In this document: positions 29,621 through 40,209 of the stretch, one piece after another
How positions within the stretch are numbered: the stretch's first letter is position 1
How the letters are laid out: each line of letters starts with the position of its first letter
Assembly: GCA_043228905.1 (NCBI GenBank)
Contig: JBHGNT010000002.1
Location: 18,042,001 to 18,106,000, forward strand
Origin: Azolla caroliniana
Taxonomy: Eukaryota > Polypodiophyta
Length of the DNA: 64,000 bases
Direction: 5' to 3'
Program-made: the position numbers and the translations under genes
The notes under the pieces: generated by a model
Databases searched by the model: none
The model's input: only the letters and a program-made list of their open reading frames with translations
Told to the model about the DNA's origin: nothing

Positions 29621-30088
29621 TGTGAATGTTAATGTGCGGAGGCGTTAGACAGAACCGGCTCAACCGCATAGCAACAGAGAATAAGATGAAGGTTTAATGG
29701 AGAAGCTTAATACACAGAGAGTATATGCATGGGAGAGACAGAGAGAGAGCAAAACGTAAACATAGCTTCAAAATAATAAAAACACTTTGTGACTCTGTAC
29801 ATACAACGTGCTAAACAACACTATTTATACAAGTCCTCAAAGGGACTAACAGAAGTACTATGTACTTCAATGCTCATACGAGCGACTGACACTAACTACG
29901 AGACAATGATTACCTACTGGTCTAGGCTACTAGTAGGCTATTGGTTCGCGCTCGGATTCGGCTCTCCGATTCATCTCCCCGATCCGGCCGATTGTTTCCG
30001 AATACCAAGCCGACTCTTGGTTCCGGATGCCGATCCAGCTCATGCTTATCTAGCCGATCCGTATCCGGTTGAGCTTGCTCGCTCAACA
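29621..30088 (-). repeat. B 5' LTR (468 bp)
   Basis: Partner of 11344-11786. ATAAT follows at 30089-30093. Confidence 0.9.
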
Positions 30089-30093
30089 ATAAT

Positions 30094-31010
30094 CATTGAC
30101 CGTTTCATTCGCTTCTTGCTTGAGGGAAAAAAGTTTGTCGATCGGGTTCCATTTATTTCCTCTACGAGCAAAGTTGATTAAAAATCTTCTATGACATACT
30201 TGAACTCCATGGAGATGTCTTCATTCAAAGTCCTAAACCAAATTCCGGCTTGGTCGTCGTGCATAAGCCCGAATGTGGCTACTTTGGTAACCTCTGTGAG
30301 AGGTTCATAAGCTCTAAATACCTGTTTCAACCTCTCTATGTGGTCATAAGTGTCGCCGAAACTAAGGAAGCAAGGTACTAGTTTAGACATGGAAGCACTC
30401 TTCCGCTATCGTTTGTAGGGTTGCTTGAGTTGTTTGTGGGTGCACATTCTTTTCCATCAATGCCACTAGGGTTTGGATGGACTATAATGCCACTACGAGT
30501 TTGGCATTTGGAGGTGTTGAGGTGGTTCCGTCGTGTGTAGGGATAACGTTCATACGCGGCGATGTTGGGGATCTTCGTGTGTGTTCTTCATTTGGGTTGT
30601 TGCCCATTGTGCTCAAATCCGGGGCGGGGCTAGGCTTGAGTTCTTGTTGGCGTGAATATATTGATGCTTCTAGAAGGTTATGTTTTTGTTGTACTTGCGT
30701 GAACGTGTCTTTCCTTTTTGCAGGGCAACATCGATATCATGGGTGATCACCTCTGGTTGTCCCCCTTTCGCGAGTTGCATCTTCCATATATTGATTTCCT
30801 ATTCTATCGTACACAGCTTTTGCGTTGTGTCCCATATGTGTCGCTCTAAGCTAAGTGAGTCTGCCGTTGGGCTCTCCTATAGTGGAGGCGTATTGAGAGT
30901 TGCTTTGATTGTTCGGCTTGGCGGGAGGATCATTTTTAGTAGTGTCCTTGGGGTTAACCACCCTCCGTGGTATTGAGTCGGGTTAGATGGGCCAACACCG
31001 TGCGTTTGGT
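30094..31010 (-). pseudogene. gag: Element D: gag N-terminal half
   Basis: The 30390-30178 frame includes L-S-F-G-D-T-Y-D-H-I-E-R-L-K and A-G-I-W-F-R-T-L-N. Upstream to about 31000, frames read S-T-I-G-E-P-N-G-R, then D-G-T-T-S-T-P-P-N-A and T-L-V-A-L-M-E-K-N. After a stop at about 30178 it runs into E-E-I-N-G-T-R-S-T and is cut by B at 30093, continuing at 11343. A capsid-type role in the particle is expected. Confidence 0.6.
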
Positions 31011-31332
31011 CAGTTTGGGTGAGCTCTTCCTAGCATGTGAGTCAAGTTTTGAACATCCCTGTCCACGAGGATCCGGCGATATGTACGACAAAGGATTTTG
31101 GAGGTTCGTTGTGTTGTCCCAACATCGAACTTTGAGGGTTCGTCAAACTTTGATCTTTTGTCAAACATTGAGGGTTTGTGGAACTAAAAAAATAGAAAAT
31201 TAGATTAATTAAAACGTGAAATAGTGAAAATTTTAATTAACAAAAACAATGGTTTCCTTTTGAATTCTTCCCTCGTTAAGTGGGTTGCCTATGAGTGTTC
31301 GATCACTTGAAATTGGCTTCAAGCGTCGGTCG

Positions 31333-31353
31333 CTTCCCCAGCAACAGTGCCAA
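31333..31353 (-). promoter_or_regulatory. Element D primer binding site (tRNA-Asp type)
   Basis: Minus strand TTGGCACTGTTGCTGGGGAA closely resembles TGGCGCCGTTGCCGGGGA, a known plant gypsy PBS matched to tRNA-Asp. It lies next to the LTR and upstream of gag. Confidence 0.65.
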
Positions 31354-31358
31354 ATAGA

Positions 31359-31856
31359 TGTGTAAGATCTATGTATCGACGGAGTTAAACCCTCCTTGAT
31401 GTCATTTGCGGAGCTCGGACCGGCGTATACCCTTTTGATGGTGAATCGGGTGGAGATGGTTGTCGGACACCTCCGAGCCTCACACCCACTTAACGATTAC
31501 TCACTCTCTCAAGCTCGCTCTCATAGACAATAAGAGTAATGAATATAGATGATAAGATTAATTAATATGTTTGTTAACCCTCTTTGCTAAAAGGTCTAGC
31601 ACCCCAACAAGGAAGAGAGATTAGTGTTCTTTAACTAAACACTTCACTAATCTCTCTTAAGCTTAAGGGATAGAAGGAGGAGAGGAAGCTCTAGCTCTTA
31701 CTCAATGGGGAGACCTTTACAAATGGAAGAACCCTTACAAAGCCACCACAATGTGGTTTATATAGTATTTACATTTAGGGTATGATTCTTTCATACTTGG
31801 TTGTCCATTAGTTACTTTTCCTCTTGCCATTTCCTCACCATCATATCCCTCTATCA
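31359..31856 (-). repeat. Element D 5' LTR
   Basis: It ends near ATCTTACACA beside the PBS and starts TGATAGAGGG at 31856 on the minus strand. The interior is AT-rich with no coding. The other LTR was not found in the window, so boundaries rest on TG...CA and on the neighbouring E gag being cut at 31857. Confidence 0.55.
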
Positions 31857-31860
31857 AATA

Positions 31861-32201
31861 CTGTTGAGCTCTTGTCGAAGCTGAAACTTCCGGGTCATGG
31901 TACTCATGCCGAAAATCTTCTTTAGATTTTCCCGGGCCTCCTTCGGCGTCTTTGCATCCCGAATGTAGGCCAACATTTGATCGTGCACATGGGACACAAG
32001 GCAGTACAAGACTCTGCTTGCTCCTTTTTCTGAAATCGAAAAATCCTTGTGTGCCGATTTTGGCGCTACTTTATTTTCTCTCTGGATGTAACTCTAGTAA
32101 CCATGCCCGAGCAGGTATTGGTGCATCTTGTACTCCCAAGACACATAGTGGCTTCTGTCCAACTTCTCCGTCGGAAGAGATCCACCCATTCCTTTCTCCA
32201 T
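31861..32201 (-). pseudogene. gag: E gag, N-terminal fragment
   Basis: ATG at 32201: M-E-K-G-M-G-G-S-L-P-T-E-K-L-D, then Y-K-M-H-Q-Y-L-L-G-H-G-Y and a TAG where W is expected (TGG to TAG). It continues K-T-P-K-E-A-R-E-N-L-K-K-I-F and ends R-Q-E-L-N-S. Confidence 0.8.
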
Positions 32202-32275
32202 TTTCTTCTTGTCCGAGGATTAGGGTTCGTTTGTATTGAACACTTGTCAACAACAAAGGATTTTCAACCCTCACA

Positions 32276-32286
32276 CTCTGATACCA
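32276..32286 (-). promoter_or_regulatory. E primer binding site
   Basis: TGGTATCAGAG on the minus strand beside the LTR, the initiator tRNA-Met type. Confidence 0.85.
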
Positions 32287-32699
32287 TGTAAAGATTTAAG
32301 TGTGTAAGCTGAAATAGACACAACCAGCTCAATCGGATAGTAGCAAAAAATAGAAAAAAACAATGAAGAGAAAACACAGTACGCGAGAGAGACAAAGAGA
32401 GCAGAAAACTGAAACTCGATTAAAAAAATAACACTTTGTACATACGAATGTGCTTAGAGAGCACCTTTATACAAGTCCTTAAAAGGATAGACAAAAGTAC
32501 TGACAAGTACTTCAATGCTCATAACTGAGCTATTGACACTAACTCCTAAAAATATAACTGCCTACAAAACTAGGAGAGTAGGCCTGTAATGGTCTACTAG
32601 CTCCTCATGGATTCGGTTCTTCGATCTGGTCCGGGCCTAGCCGATCCGGCTCTCGGCTTATTGAACTGATCCGGCCAATGTTGGGCTTCCTTCTCAACA
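32287..32699 (-). repeat. E 5' LTR (413 bp)
   Basis: Minus strand runs TGTTGAGAAGGAAG to AATCTTTACA. It shares the TGTTGAG start of LTRs A, B and K. Confidence 0.8.
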
Positions 32700-33212
32700 A
32701 GTTTGAATGGAGATCGGAGCACACCAAAGCCGTGAAGAAGCTCAAGAAAGCACTATGGAAGGCACTTAAGAAGCCAGACTATGACCGACCGATCATAGTA
32801 ACAGTTGATACCAATCCAACTAGGATTGGATGGGTTATCAACAAGGCCGACATGGATGTTTCACGATATTCAATCCAATTCGGAGCAAAGGTTCTCAATG
32901 AAAGGAAATGCGGATATGCACAAATCAAAGGGAGTAGTAATAGAGATTAAATCGGATCGTGATTACTTGATAGGAGCAGAAGTAGTGATCGTAACAGATT
33001 CTCTTTCGATACTCGAGATGGTGTGATGTTGTTCAGTGTTGGAGGTAGCAATGCTAAGGTGGATAGCATATGTGAAACCTTCCGATCTGGAAGTACGACA
33101 CATATTGGTAAAAGACAACGTGGTAGCAGATATGCTATGAAGGGCCTAGTTCGAAGACGACGTAGTCGAATCGGATAATGAAGAAGTTTCCGAAGACTAC
33201 TTTACTTCGGAG
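32700..33212 (+). pseudogene. M RNase H
   Basis: I-I-V-T-V-D-T-N-P-T-R-I-G-W-V-I parallels C's V-D-T-S-P-T-G-I-G-W-V-V. It then reads F-G-A-K-V-L-N-E-R-K-C-G-Y-A-Q and, after a shift, D-R-D-Y-L-I-G-A-E-V-V-I and M-L-R-W-I-A-Y-V-K. Stops at several places. Confidence 0.8.
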
Positions 33213-33778
33213 CATAGTACGTAAAATTCGTGTTCGTCAGCCATATCATTCGTTTTCCTACGTTGGAAAACGAACACGAATGATATTAAAAAATTCGTGT
33301 GTTTTTTTTTTTTTCCTTTTTTTTTGTTTTTTCCCTCTTTTTCCCCCTTTTCCCCCTTTTCCTCTGCACATAACGTTACGATCTCCTCTCCTCTCCCACC
33401 TAGCCTCGAACAATCTGCATAGTGCATACCAACGACTCACGACATTCATGTATAATTAGGTTTAATAATAGGTATTAGGGTTTTAATTTCTAAAATGAAA
33501 TTTCTGAAATTTTAGAGATGAGAGATGAAATTTTAGAGATGAAATTTCTGAAATTTCTGAAATTTCAGAGATGAAATGATGAAATTTTGATATTTACGTT
33601 TTACAGTAATTTAGGAACTAATGGGTAGACAAAAGGCCTAGAGTGGGAACATGTTGTAATTCAAGTAAAGAATCCAAAAGTATGGTATTTATCATTCTTC
33701 GAGGGTGTTTACCCTTCTCGAATGATTGAATCATTCTCGAACACGAATGCACGAATGATATGCATGGTTCATACTATG
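33213..33778. mobile_element. 566-bp MITE with 8-bp target duplication (hAT-like)
   Basis: CTTCGGAG flanks it on both sides (33205-33212 and 33779-33786). The ends CATAGTAC...GTACTATG-type match as a terminal inverted repeat (CATAGTA and TACTATG), with further inverted ATCATTCGTG/ACGAATGAT-type repeats inside. Excision restores M's frame (F-T-S-E-Y-I). There is no coding, only a T/C-rich tract at 33301-33362. An 8-bp duplication is typical of hAT elements. Confidence 0.8.
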
Positions 33779-35309
33779 CTTCGGAGTATATATTATGGGT
33801 GAATGTAATCCGGGAATTATGGGAAGACGAATACGAGGGAGAATGCTTGCTAATCGGGAAAGCACTACAAGAGATCAAGGAATCATCAAACAATAAGGAA
33901 AAGAGAGCCAAGATCTGAAGGAAAAAATGACAAGTCTGGAAGTTTTTCCTATAGAATGGATTAGTTTGGAGGGAACCGAAAAGACAAGATGTTATAGCAC
34001 TACGAGTAGTCGGTACAACAGAGCAACAAAAACGAATAATATCTGCATTTCACGAATCCGATTGGGTTGGACATCAGGGTACGTGAACGACATTCACAAA
34101 GATCAAGCAAAAGTACTAGTGGAAGGGTATGTACAAGGATGTAGCAGAGTTCATGGGAAGCTGCAAGAAATGTCAAATCTACTTTGGAGTTCGACACTGT
34201 GACAAGCTACATTTGACATTCTCACAGATAGTTAACTTGAAATGGTTGGTCGACATCATGGCCATGCCCACCAGGATCAGACAAAAGAAGTACTTAGTGC
34301 TAGCTCAAGAGGATTTGATGAACCAAGTAGAGGGTAAGGTGCTACGGAGGAAAACATGGTATATCAATTTCTCTTGGAAGAACTGTTCTGCAGTACGGGT
34401 GCGTAGGAAAAGTGATTGCAGATTGGGTAGAACTTGACAATTGGCCCGAGAACTTGACTCCAATAGAGTTAGGGAATTCTTCGCCAAACATGGAGTACGG
34501 TTGACACTAACCATGGCATAGAATCCAGAAGCCAATGGGAAGATTGAGCGAGGACATACTCCAATCGTAAAAGCACTAGCAAAAGCATGCGATATTATGG
34601 TGAAGAATTGGCCGCCAATGCTTCGGTATGCACTATGGGTGGATCGCTCAACACATAGTTCTGTGACCGGTTATATGCCAGTGCAACTTATGACCGGACA
34701 AGCTCTGGTAATGCATACGGAAACCGCAATTGCGACATTGACGGTGCTACTGTGGGAGGAAGAGATGAATCGGGAAGAACTACTAGCGGTTCGGTTACGA
34801 CAGCTAGAAAGAAGACCAGAGGACGTTGCAGAAGTGGTACGATGACAACAAGAAGTGCAATTCCGGAGCAAAGGTCGATTCGACAAAAAGCACCATGTAT
34901 GACCAAGGAAAGATTGAAGAAGGAGATTGGGTGATAGTCTATGGCAATAGTTTGGATCATCAACACAATTCGATACGGAAATTCGCTCAAAGGTAGTTCG
35001 GACCATACAAACTTTGAAAGGTATTTGACAATGGAACTTACCAATTATGTGAGTTGGATGGAACAATACTACGAGTTCCTATAGCAAGGAAGCGGGTGAA
35101 GATTTTCAAGAAGCGAAGTGACATAGAGCCCTATGTAACTTTAGACAACACCAACATAGAGGAACAAGAAGACATGGATCATGGAGATACAAGAAGCGAA
35201 GAAAGTGGGTTGGAATTAATAGTATACATAGTGGGAGAAATGAAGGAAAATAGCAAGCAATGGCAACTTTGGCACATACCAAAGGATGTGCAGGTTCGGA
35301 GGGGGTGAG
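33779..35309 (+). pseudogene. M integrase and GPY region
   Basis: Fragments in changing frames: W-V-G-H-Q-G-T, then C-K-K-C-Q-I-Y-F-G-V-R-H, L-K-W-L-V-D-I-M-A-M-P and Y-L-V-L-A-Q-E-D-L-M-N-Q-V-E-G. Further on are P-E-A-N-G-K-I-E-R-G-H (catalytic Glu), A-L-W-V-D-R-S-T-H-S-S-V-T-G-Y-M-P and R-Q-L-E-R-R-P-E-D-V. Each has a direct match in C. Stops and shifts throughout. The frame at 35054-35308 is its C-terminal tail. Confidence 0.82.
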
Positions 35310-35394
35310 TGTCATAGTGTGCTTCGTACACTACGTGAAATGTTTACAGGGTACCCAATTGAATAAGTATGAAGAAATAGAAGAAAATATTAAA
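35310..35394 (+). repeat. Start of M 3' LTR (fragment)
   Basis: TGTCATAGTGTGC follows M's polypurine tract and shares the TGTC start of C and L LTRs. It is soon interrupted by the tRNA-like sequence and element J. Confidence 0.45.
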
Positions 35395-35472
35395 TGTATG
35401 TTACATGCACAAGGCAAGATTTGAACCATGTGCCTCCATGTTAACAATTTTAAGCCTTACCATTGTACTAAC
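35395..35472 (-). repeat. tRNA-like (SINE-type) sequence cut by J
   Basis: Minus strand: A-box-like TTAGTACAATGG (35474-35463 across the J border) and B-box-like GGTTCAAATCT at about 35430. J entered within its first bases (TSD CTAAC), and its flank resumes at 40819. It is not a functional tRNA. Confidence 0.4.
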
Positions 35473-36076
35473 TGTTGGGATTACGGTCCCTTCAGATGGG
35501 ATGGTCGGATGTCGGAGATGAAGGCCGACAAGCCCGGTTGCGGTTTCGGAACCGGATGATGAAGACCCCGGCTTCGGAGCCGGATGACGAATGTACCCAG
35601 AGAGAGATCCGGATGCGGGGACATATCTGTGAATATGTTTGCCAAGGGCCCTTGAGGCTATAGTTGTAAATAGCCCCAAAGTCATATGTGTATAAATATG
35701 ACTTAGGGCAAACAGTTTTAATGTTGCTACTCATTTTTCTGTTTTTCCACTTAAGAGGAGTGAAGAGAGAGCAGCCGTGAGAGAGATAGAGCGTGAGAGA
35801 GGAAGAGGTCGACGCCTCTGTGTATTTCCGCCGCCTGTGGCGAGGACAGCGAGCTCAAGGTCGTCGCCTTGCAGCTCGCCATTGTATACTTCTCTGTGCA
35901 TAGTTTTGGTTCGGAGTCTTGTACTCCCGTGGTTTTTCCCGTACAGGGTTTTCCACGTTAAATCGTGTGTCCACTTATTTACTTCTGCATTTTCCCATTT
36001 TCTGCAACAACGATTCGTGTGTTTCCTTGGTTGTGGCCGAGAGGTGAAGTTTGGAAAGTGTCGATTGTTTCCATCA
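35473..36076 (+). repeat. J 5' LTR (604 bp)
   Basis: TGTTGGGATTACGG to TTTCCATCA, with a TATA-like TATAAATATG near 35691. It has no mismatch to 40210-40813 that I can see. Confidence 0.95.
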
Positions 36077-36079
36077 ATT

Positions 36080-36091
36080 TGGTATCAGAGC
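36080..36091 (+). promoter_or_regulatory. J primer binding site
   Basis: TGGTATCAGAGC, three bases after the LTR, the initiator tRNA-Met type. Confidence 0.93.
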
Positions 36092-36135
36092 GAGCTGCTG
36101 CAGAAAATGAAGGCGGCAGCAGCGGGCAGCCGGGG

Positions 36136-37050
36136 ATGATGGTGCTGAATGCGCAGAATTACGCCGACTGGAAGATCAAGATGGAGGATCTTCTGATTGT
36201 TCGGGACCTGTACGAACCGATTGACAGGTCGGAAATACCGAAGGGGGTACTTGAGTCGGAATGGAGGCTTCTGAACCGGAAAGCCGTTGCAACCATTCGG
36301 CAATACGTCGACGTGAGCGTTCTACAACATGTGGCGAACGACATCAACGCATATGAGATGTGGCGGAAGCTGTCGGGCCTCTACGAGAGGAAGAATGCGT
36401 TGAACCGGACCTCCCTGATGAGGAAGATAGTGAACCTCAAGTACCGGGACGGCGAGAGTATGGTGGAACACGTAAGCACGTTCATGGGATTCGTGAACCA
36501 GCTTGCGGCGATCAAGTTCCCGCTGGAGGATGCAATGCAAGCCATCATTCTGATGTGTACATTGCCGGAAAGCTGGGAGAACTTGGTGGTGACTCTCAGC
36601 ACCTCCTACACCGAAGATAACTTGTCCCTACAAACGGTGAAGACAAGTATTTTGAACGAAGAAGCGCGTCGGAGAGATAAAGAACCGGCCTCCGACTCGA
36701 AGGCGCTGCTTACCGAATCGGAACGGGGAAGACAATGGAACCGGAGTCCGCAAAGACGGGAGAAGTCGGGGACCCGGTCGCAGTCAAGAGGAAGACCCAC
36801 ATGCTTCCACTGTGGGAAGCCGGGGCACTTCCGAAAGAATTGTCGGCATTACCGAAAAGACAACGGAGCCGACGACACCGATTCGAAGAAGTCACCGGAG
36901 AGAAACGGTGCATACCGGAACGGAACGGTGCTTACCGGGGAGCCACGGACCGGAATGGTTCGGATCGGCGAGGGCAGGACTGGAAAGGAACGACGGCACT
37001 CGCGGCAAGTGAAGAGGAGATCATGCTCATCACCAAAGAAGGTGAACTAA
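36136..37050 (+). pseudogene. gag: J gag
   Basis: The first usable in-frame ATG is at 36136 (M-M-V-L-N-A-Q-N-Y-A-D-W-K). The ATG at 36107 runs into a stop after ten codons. The UBN2-type gag includes L-Y-E-R-K-N-A-L-N-R-T-S-L-M. The zinc knuckle C-F-H-C-G-K-P-G-H-F-R-K-N-C ends near 36850. A 20-bp imperfect tandem duplication (36904-36923 repeated from 36924) then throws the frame out, so the last 40 or so codons to 37050 are not native. Confidence 0.88.
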
Positions 37051-38393
37051 ACATTGCCGACGATGAGACTACCTGGGTGGTCGATTCCGGAGCGTCGTTC
37101 CACCTGACCCCGGAAAGAAGATACTTCTCATCCTACACAGCCGGCGAGCATGGCTGTGTTCGGATGGGAAATGAAGGTACGTGCCGGATTGCCGGCATAG
37201 GAGACGTGTGGTTGACAACCCCGACCGGATGCAAAATGCTGCTGAAGGATGTCCGACACGTTCCGGAGGTTCGATTGAACCTGATTTCGGCCGGGAGGCT
37301 AGACGATGAAGGCTACACAGGTAGCATCCGGAACGGCGTAATGAAGTTCAGCAAGGGGAGCCTGATAGTGGCTCGGGCCCGGAAAGTCAACACACTGTAC
37401 CTTATGAATGCCTAGTTGTGTCCGGAAGAGTTGAACGTGGCAGCCGACACTGCCGGTGAGCTGTGGCACAAGAGACTGTGCCACATGAGTGAGAAGGGGA
37501 TGAAGAGGCTTGCAGAAGACAACCTTATTCGAGTGAAGCATGTGCACCTGGAGAAGTGCACCGATTGCCTGGCCGGTAAGCAGAACCGAACCTCCTTCCA
37601 TTCAAGGCCACCGACGAGACGTAGCGCACCATTGGAGTTGGTGCACACTAATGTGTGTGAGGTAGAAACGAAGTCACATGGCGGAGCCCAGTACTTCGTA
37701 ACATTCATTGATGATCACAGCCGGAAGCTGTGGACGGCACCGTTGAAGACAAAGGACCAAGTGTTGTGCGTCTTCAAAGAACTCCACGCGAGAGTGGAAA
37801 GGGAATCCGGCAAGAAGCTGAAAGCGATACGAGCGGATAACGGAGGGGAATACCGGGGGCAGTTCGCGGAGTACTGTCGCTCGAAGGGAATCCGGCTCGA
37901 GTTTACTGTGCCGAAGACGCCGGAACTGAACGGGCTGGCCGAGAGGATGAACCGGACCATAATGGAGAGGGTCCGGAGTATGCTGGCGCATGCGAAATTA
38001 CCCAAGGGATTTTGGGCTGAGGCAATGTCGACAGCGACATACGTGATAAACAGATCACCCTCAGTACCTTTGGACGGAGACACGCCGCAGAGAGTGTGGA
38101 CCGGCAGGGAAGTATCCTACCGGCATCTGAAGGTGTTCGGGTGTCTCGCATATGTGCATGTGGCTAAGGACCAGAGAGGAAAGCTAGATCCAAAGACCCG
38201 GCCATGCATATTCCTCGGTTACGGCGATGACGAGTTCGGCTACCGAGTATGGGACCCGGTCGACAAGAAGATATTCCGGAGTCATGATATCATCTTCATG
38301 GAGAACAAGACACTCGCCGACTGGGAGTCGGAGAAGAAGATGAAGAGCTCCAAGTCGACCGGTGAGGATCAACTCTACGAGGAGCAGTCTTGA
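36924..38393 (+). pseudogene. pol: J protease and integrase
   Basis: Protease: W-V-V-D-S-G-A-S-F-H-L-T. TAG at 37413-37415. Integrase zinc finger: W-H-K-R-L-C-H-M and C-T-D-C-L-A-G-K. Core: L-V-H-T-N-V-C-E (Asn where most copia have Asp), I-R-A-D-N-G-G-E-Y and N-G-L-A-E-R-M-N. A TGA at 38391-38393 ends it. The first catalytic Asp being Asn would by itself disable integrase. Confidence 0.88.
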
Positions 38394-40199
38394 CCGGCAA
38401 GGGACCGGTTAGCACTCGAGGATCCGGCCGAAGACGGTGAAGAAACAGAACCGGCCGAAGAAGATGAAAATGATACCGGAACCGACCCCGATCCCGAAAT
38501 GGATTCGGATGAAGAAGAATCGGAAGAACCGGTTACCGAAGCTCCGGAACGGAGATATCCTCTAAGAGAGAGAAGGGCCCCCCGGAGATTTCCGGAACCA
38601 GAGCACGTGCTGCTAACCGACGAGGGGGAGCCGGAGAGCTTTGAATAAGCAAAGCATGACACCCAGAGCCGCAGGTGGTTGAGTGCCATGCAGGACGAGA
38701 TGGATTCCCTGCATGAGAACCACACATATGAACTTGTGAAGTTGCCGAAAGGAAAGCGGGCACTTCGAAACAAGTGGGTGTTCAAGCTGAAACCGGGAGA
38801 TGCCGGAAACCCCCCGAGATACAAAGCCAGGATCGTGGTGAAGGGGTTTCAGCAGAAGAAGGGCGTCGACTTCGACGAGATATTTGCCCCGGTAGTGAAG
38901 ATGACCTCCATCCGGACGGTGCTGAGCATAGCGGCAAGCATGGACCTCGAGGTAGAACAGATGGACGTGAAGACGGCATTCCTTCACGGCGACCTCGAAG
39001 AAGAGATCTACATGCAGCAACCGGAAGGATTCGAGAAGAAAGGGAAGGAGCACCTGGTATGCCGGTTGAAGAAGAGCCTTTACGGACTGAAGCAGGCTCC
39101 CCGGCAATGGTACCTGAAGTTCGACTCTTTCATGACCGACGAAGGGTACCTCAAAACGCAGTCCGACCACTGCGTGTTTGTGAAGAAGTTCGAAGGAGGA
39201 GACTTTCTAATACTCCTCCTGTACGTGGACGACATGTTGATCGTCGGACGAGACCAGGTCAAGATACGGATGCTGAAGAAGGCTCTTCACCGAACCTTCT
39301 CAATGAAGGACCTGGGTCCGGCAAGGCAAATACTAGGGATGCACATCATCCGGGACCGGAAGAAGAAGCAGTTGTGGCTGTCACAGGAGAAGTACGTGAC
39401 CAAGGTGCTTCACCGGTTCAACATGTCGGAAGCAAGACCGGTCGGGTCAACACTCCCGGCAAACTGCAAGCTGTCCAGCAAGCAGAGCCCCAAGACAAAG
39501 GCTGAGAAGGAGGACATGATGAAAGTACCATATGCCTCTGCCGTCGGGAGCTTGATGTACGCAATGGTGTGTACCCGACCGGACATAGGATATGCAGTCG
39601 GAGTGGTGAGCCGGTACATGAGCAATCCCGGCAAAGAGCATTGGAACGCGGCCAAGTGGATACTCCGATACCTGAAGGGCACGGCAAACGTGTGCCTCCG
39701 ATTCAGCTCCGGTAAGCCCGAACTCGACGGCTTCACCGATTCGGATATGTCGGCTGATGCAGATACCAGCCGGTCCACATCAGGGTATGTGATGACGTAT
39801 GCAGGGGGAGCTGTTTCATGGCAGTCGAGGCTGCAGAAGACGGTTGCGTTGTCAACCACGGAGGCGGAGTACATGGCGGCTGTTGAAGCCGGCAAGGAAA
39901 TAATATGGATGAAGGACTTCATTAGAGAGCTCGGTATCCGGCAGGAGGAGTACCGACTCTACTGCGACAGTCAGAGTGCAATCCACCTTGCGAAGAACGC
40001 GGCCTATCACTCCCGGACGAAGCACATCCAGCGAAGATATCACTGGATCCGGGAAAGGATAGAAGACAAGGAGTTCGTGCTGACGAAGGTCCACACGGAC
40101 GAGAACGGGTCGGATATGCTGACCAAGGTGCTCACACCTGACAAGCTGGAAGCATGCTGGAAGAGGATCGGATTGGAGAGACATCCCATGTCGAAGTGA
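38394..40199 (+). pseudogene. pol: J linker, reverse transcriptase and RNase H
   Basis: An acidic linker (many Glu/Pro/Asp) crosses a TAA at 38646-38648. The RT to RNase H then stays open for 500 codons: Y-K-A-R-I-V-V-K-G-F, Q-M-D-V-K-T-A-F-L-H-G-D, catalytic L-L-Y-V-D-D-M-L, G-F-T-D-S-D-M-S-A-D, S-T-T-E-A-E-Y-M-A and C-D-S-Q-S-A. Native stop at 40197-40199 directly before the polypurine tract. Confidence 0.93.
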
Positions 40200-40209
40200 A
40201 GGGGGAGTT

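Larger units (their letters stand above)
11344..30088 (-). mobile_element. Copia element B, split by A and C
   Basis: LTRs at 11344-11786 (3') and 29621-30088 (5') bound it, with a perfect 5-bp target duplication ATAAT (11339-11343 and 30089-30093). Removing the nested A and C elements leaves a standard copia order on the minus strand: gag, protease, integrase, RT, RNase H. It belongs to the same family group as A (gag begins M-D-R-G-M-A-S in both). Stops and shifts in every domain make it inactive. It lies inside gypsy D, whose gag frame is found on both flanks. Confidence 0.9.
31857..32699 (-). mobile_element. Copia element E, 5' end only
   Basis: A 5' LTR (32287-32699), a PBS (32286-32276) and the first 113 or so gag codons remain. 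At 31857-31861 the sequence switches to the D LTR after GTATT, which matches the expected next gag codon, so D most likely inserted into E here. The rest of E is not identified. Same family group as A, B and K. Confidence 0.75.
32700..35309 (+). mobile_element. Element M: decayed relative of C
   Basis: A plus-strand pol remnant that matches C domain by domain (RNase H, integrase, GPY) but is AT-rich and broken by many stops. It is cut on the left by the E LTR, carries a MITE (33213-33778) and ends at a polypurine tract CGGAGGGGGTGAG before TGTCATAG, where its 3' LTR should begin (35310). This shows that C's lineage has been in this genome for a long time. Confidence 0.8.

Noticed and set aside
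33178-33459. A 93-codon frame in the MITE
   Set aside because: It comes from a T/C-rich tract (poly-Phe/Pro) with no homology.
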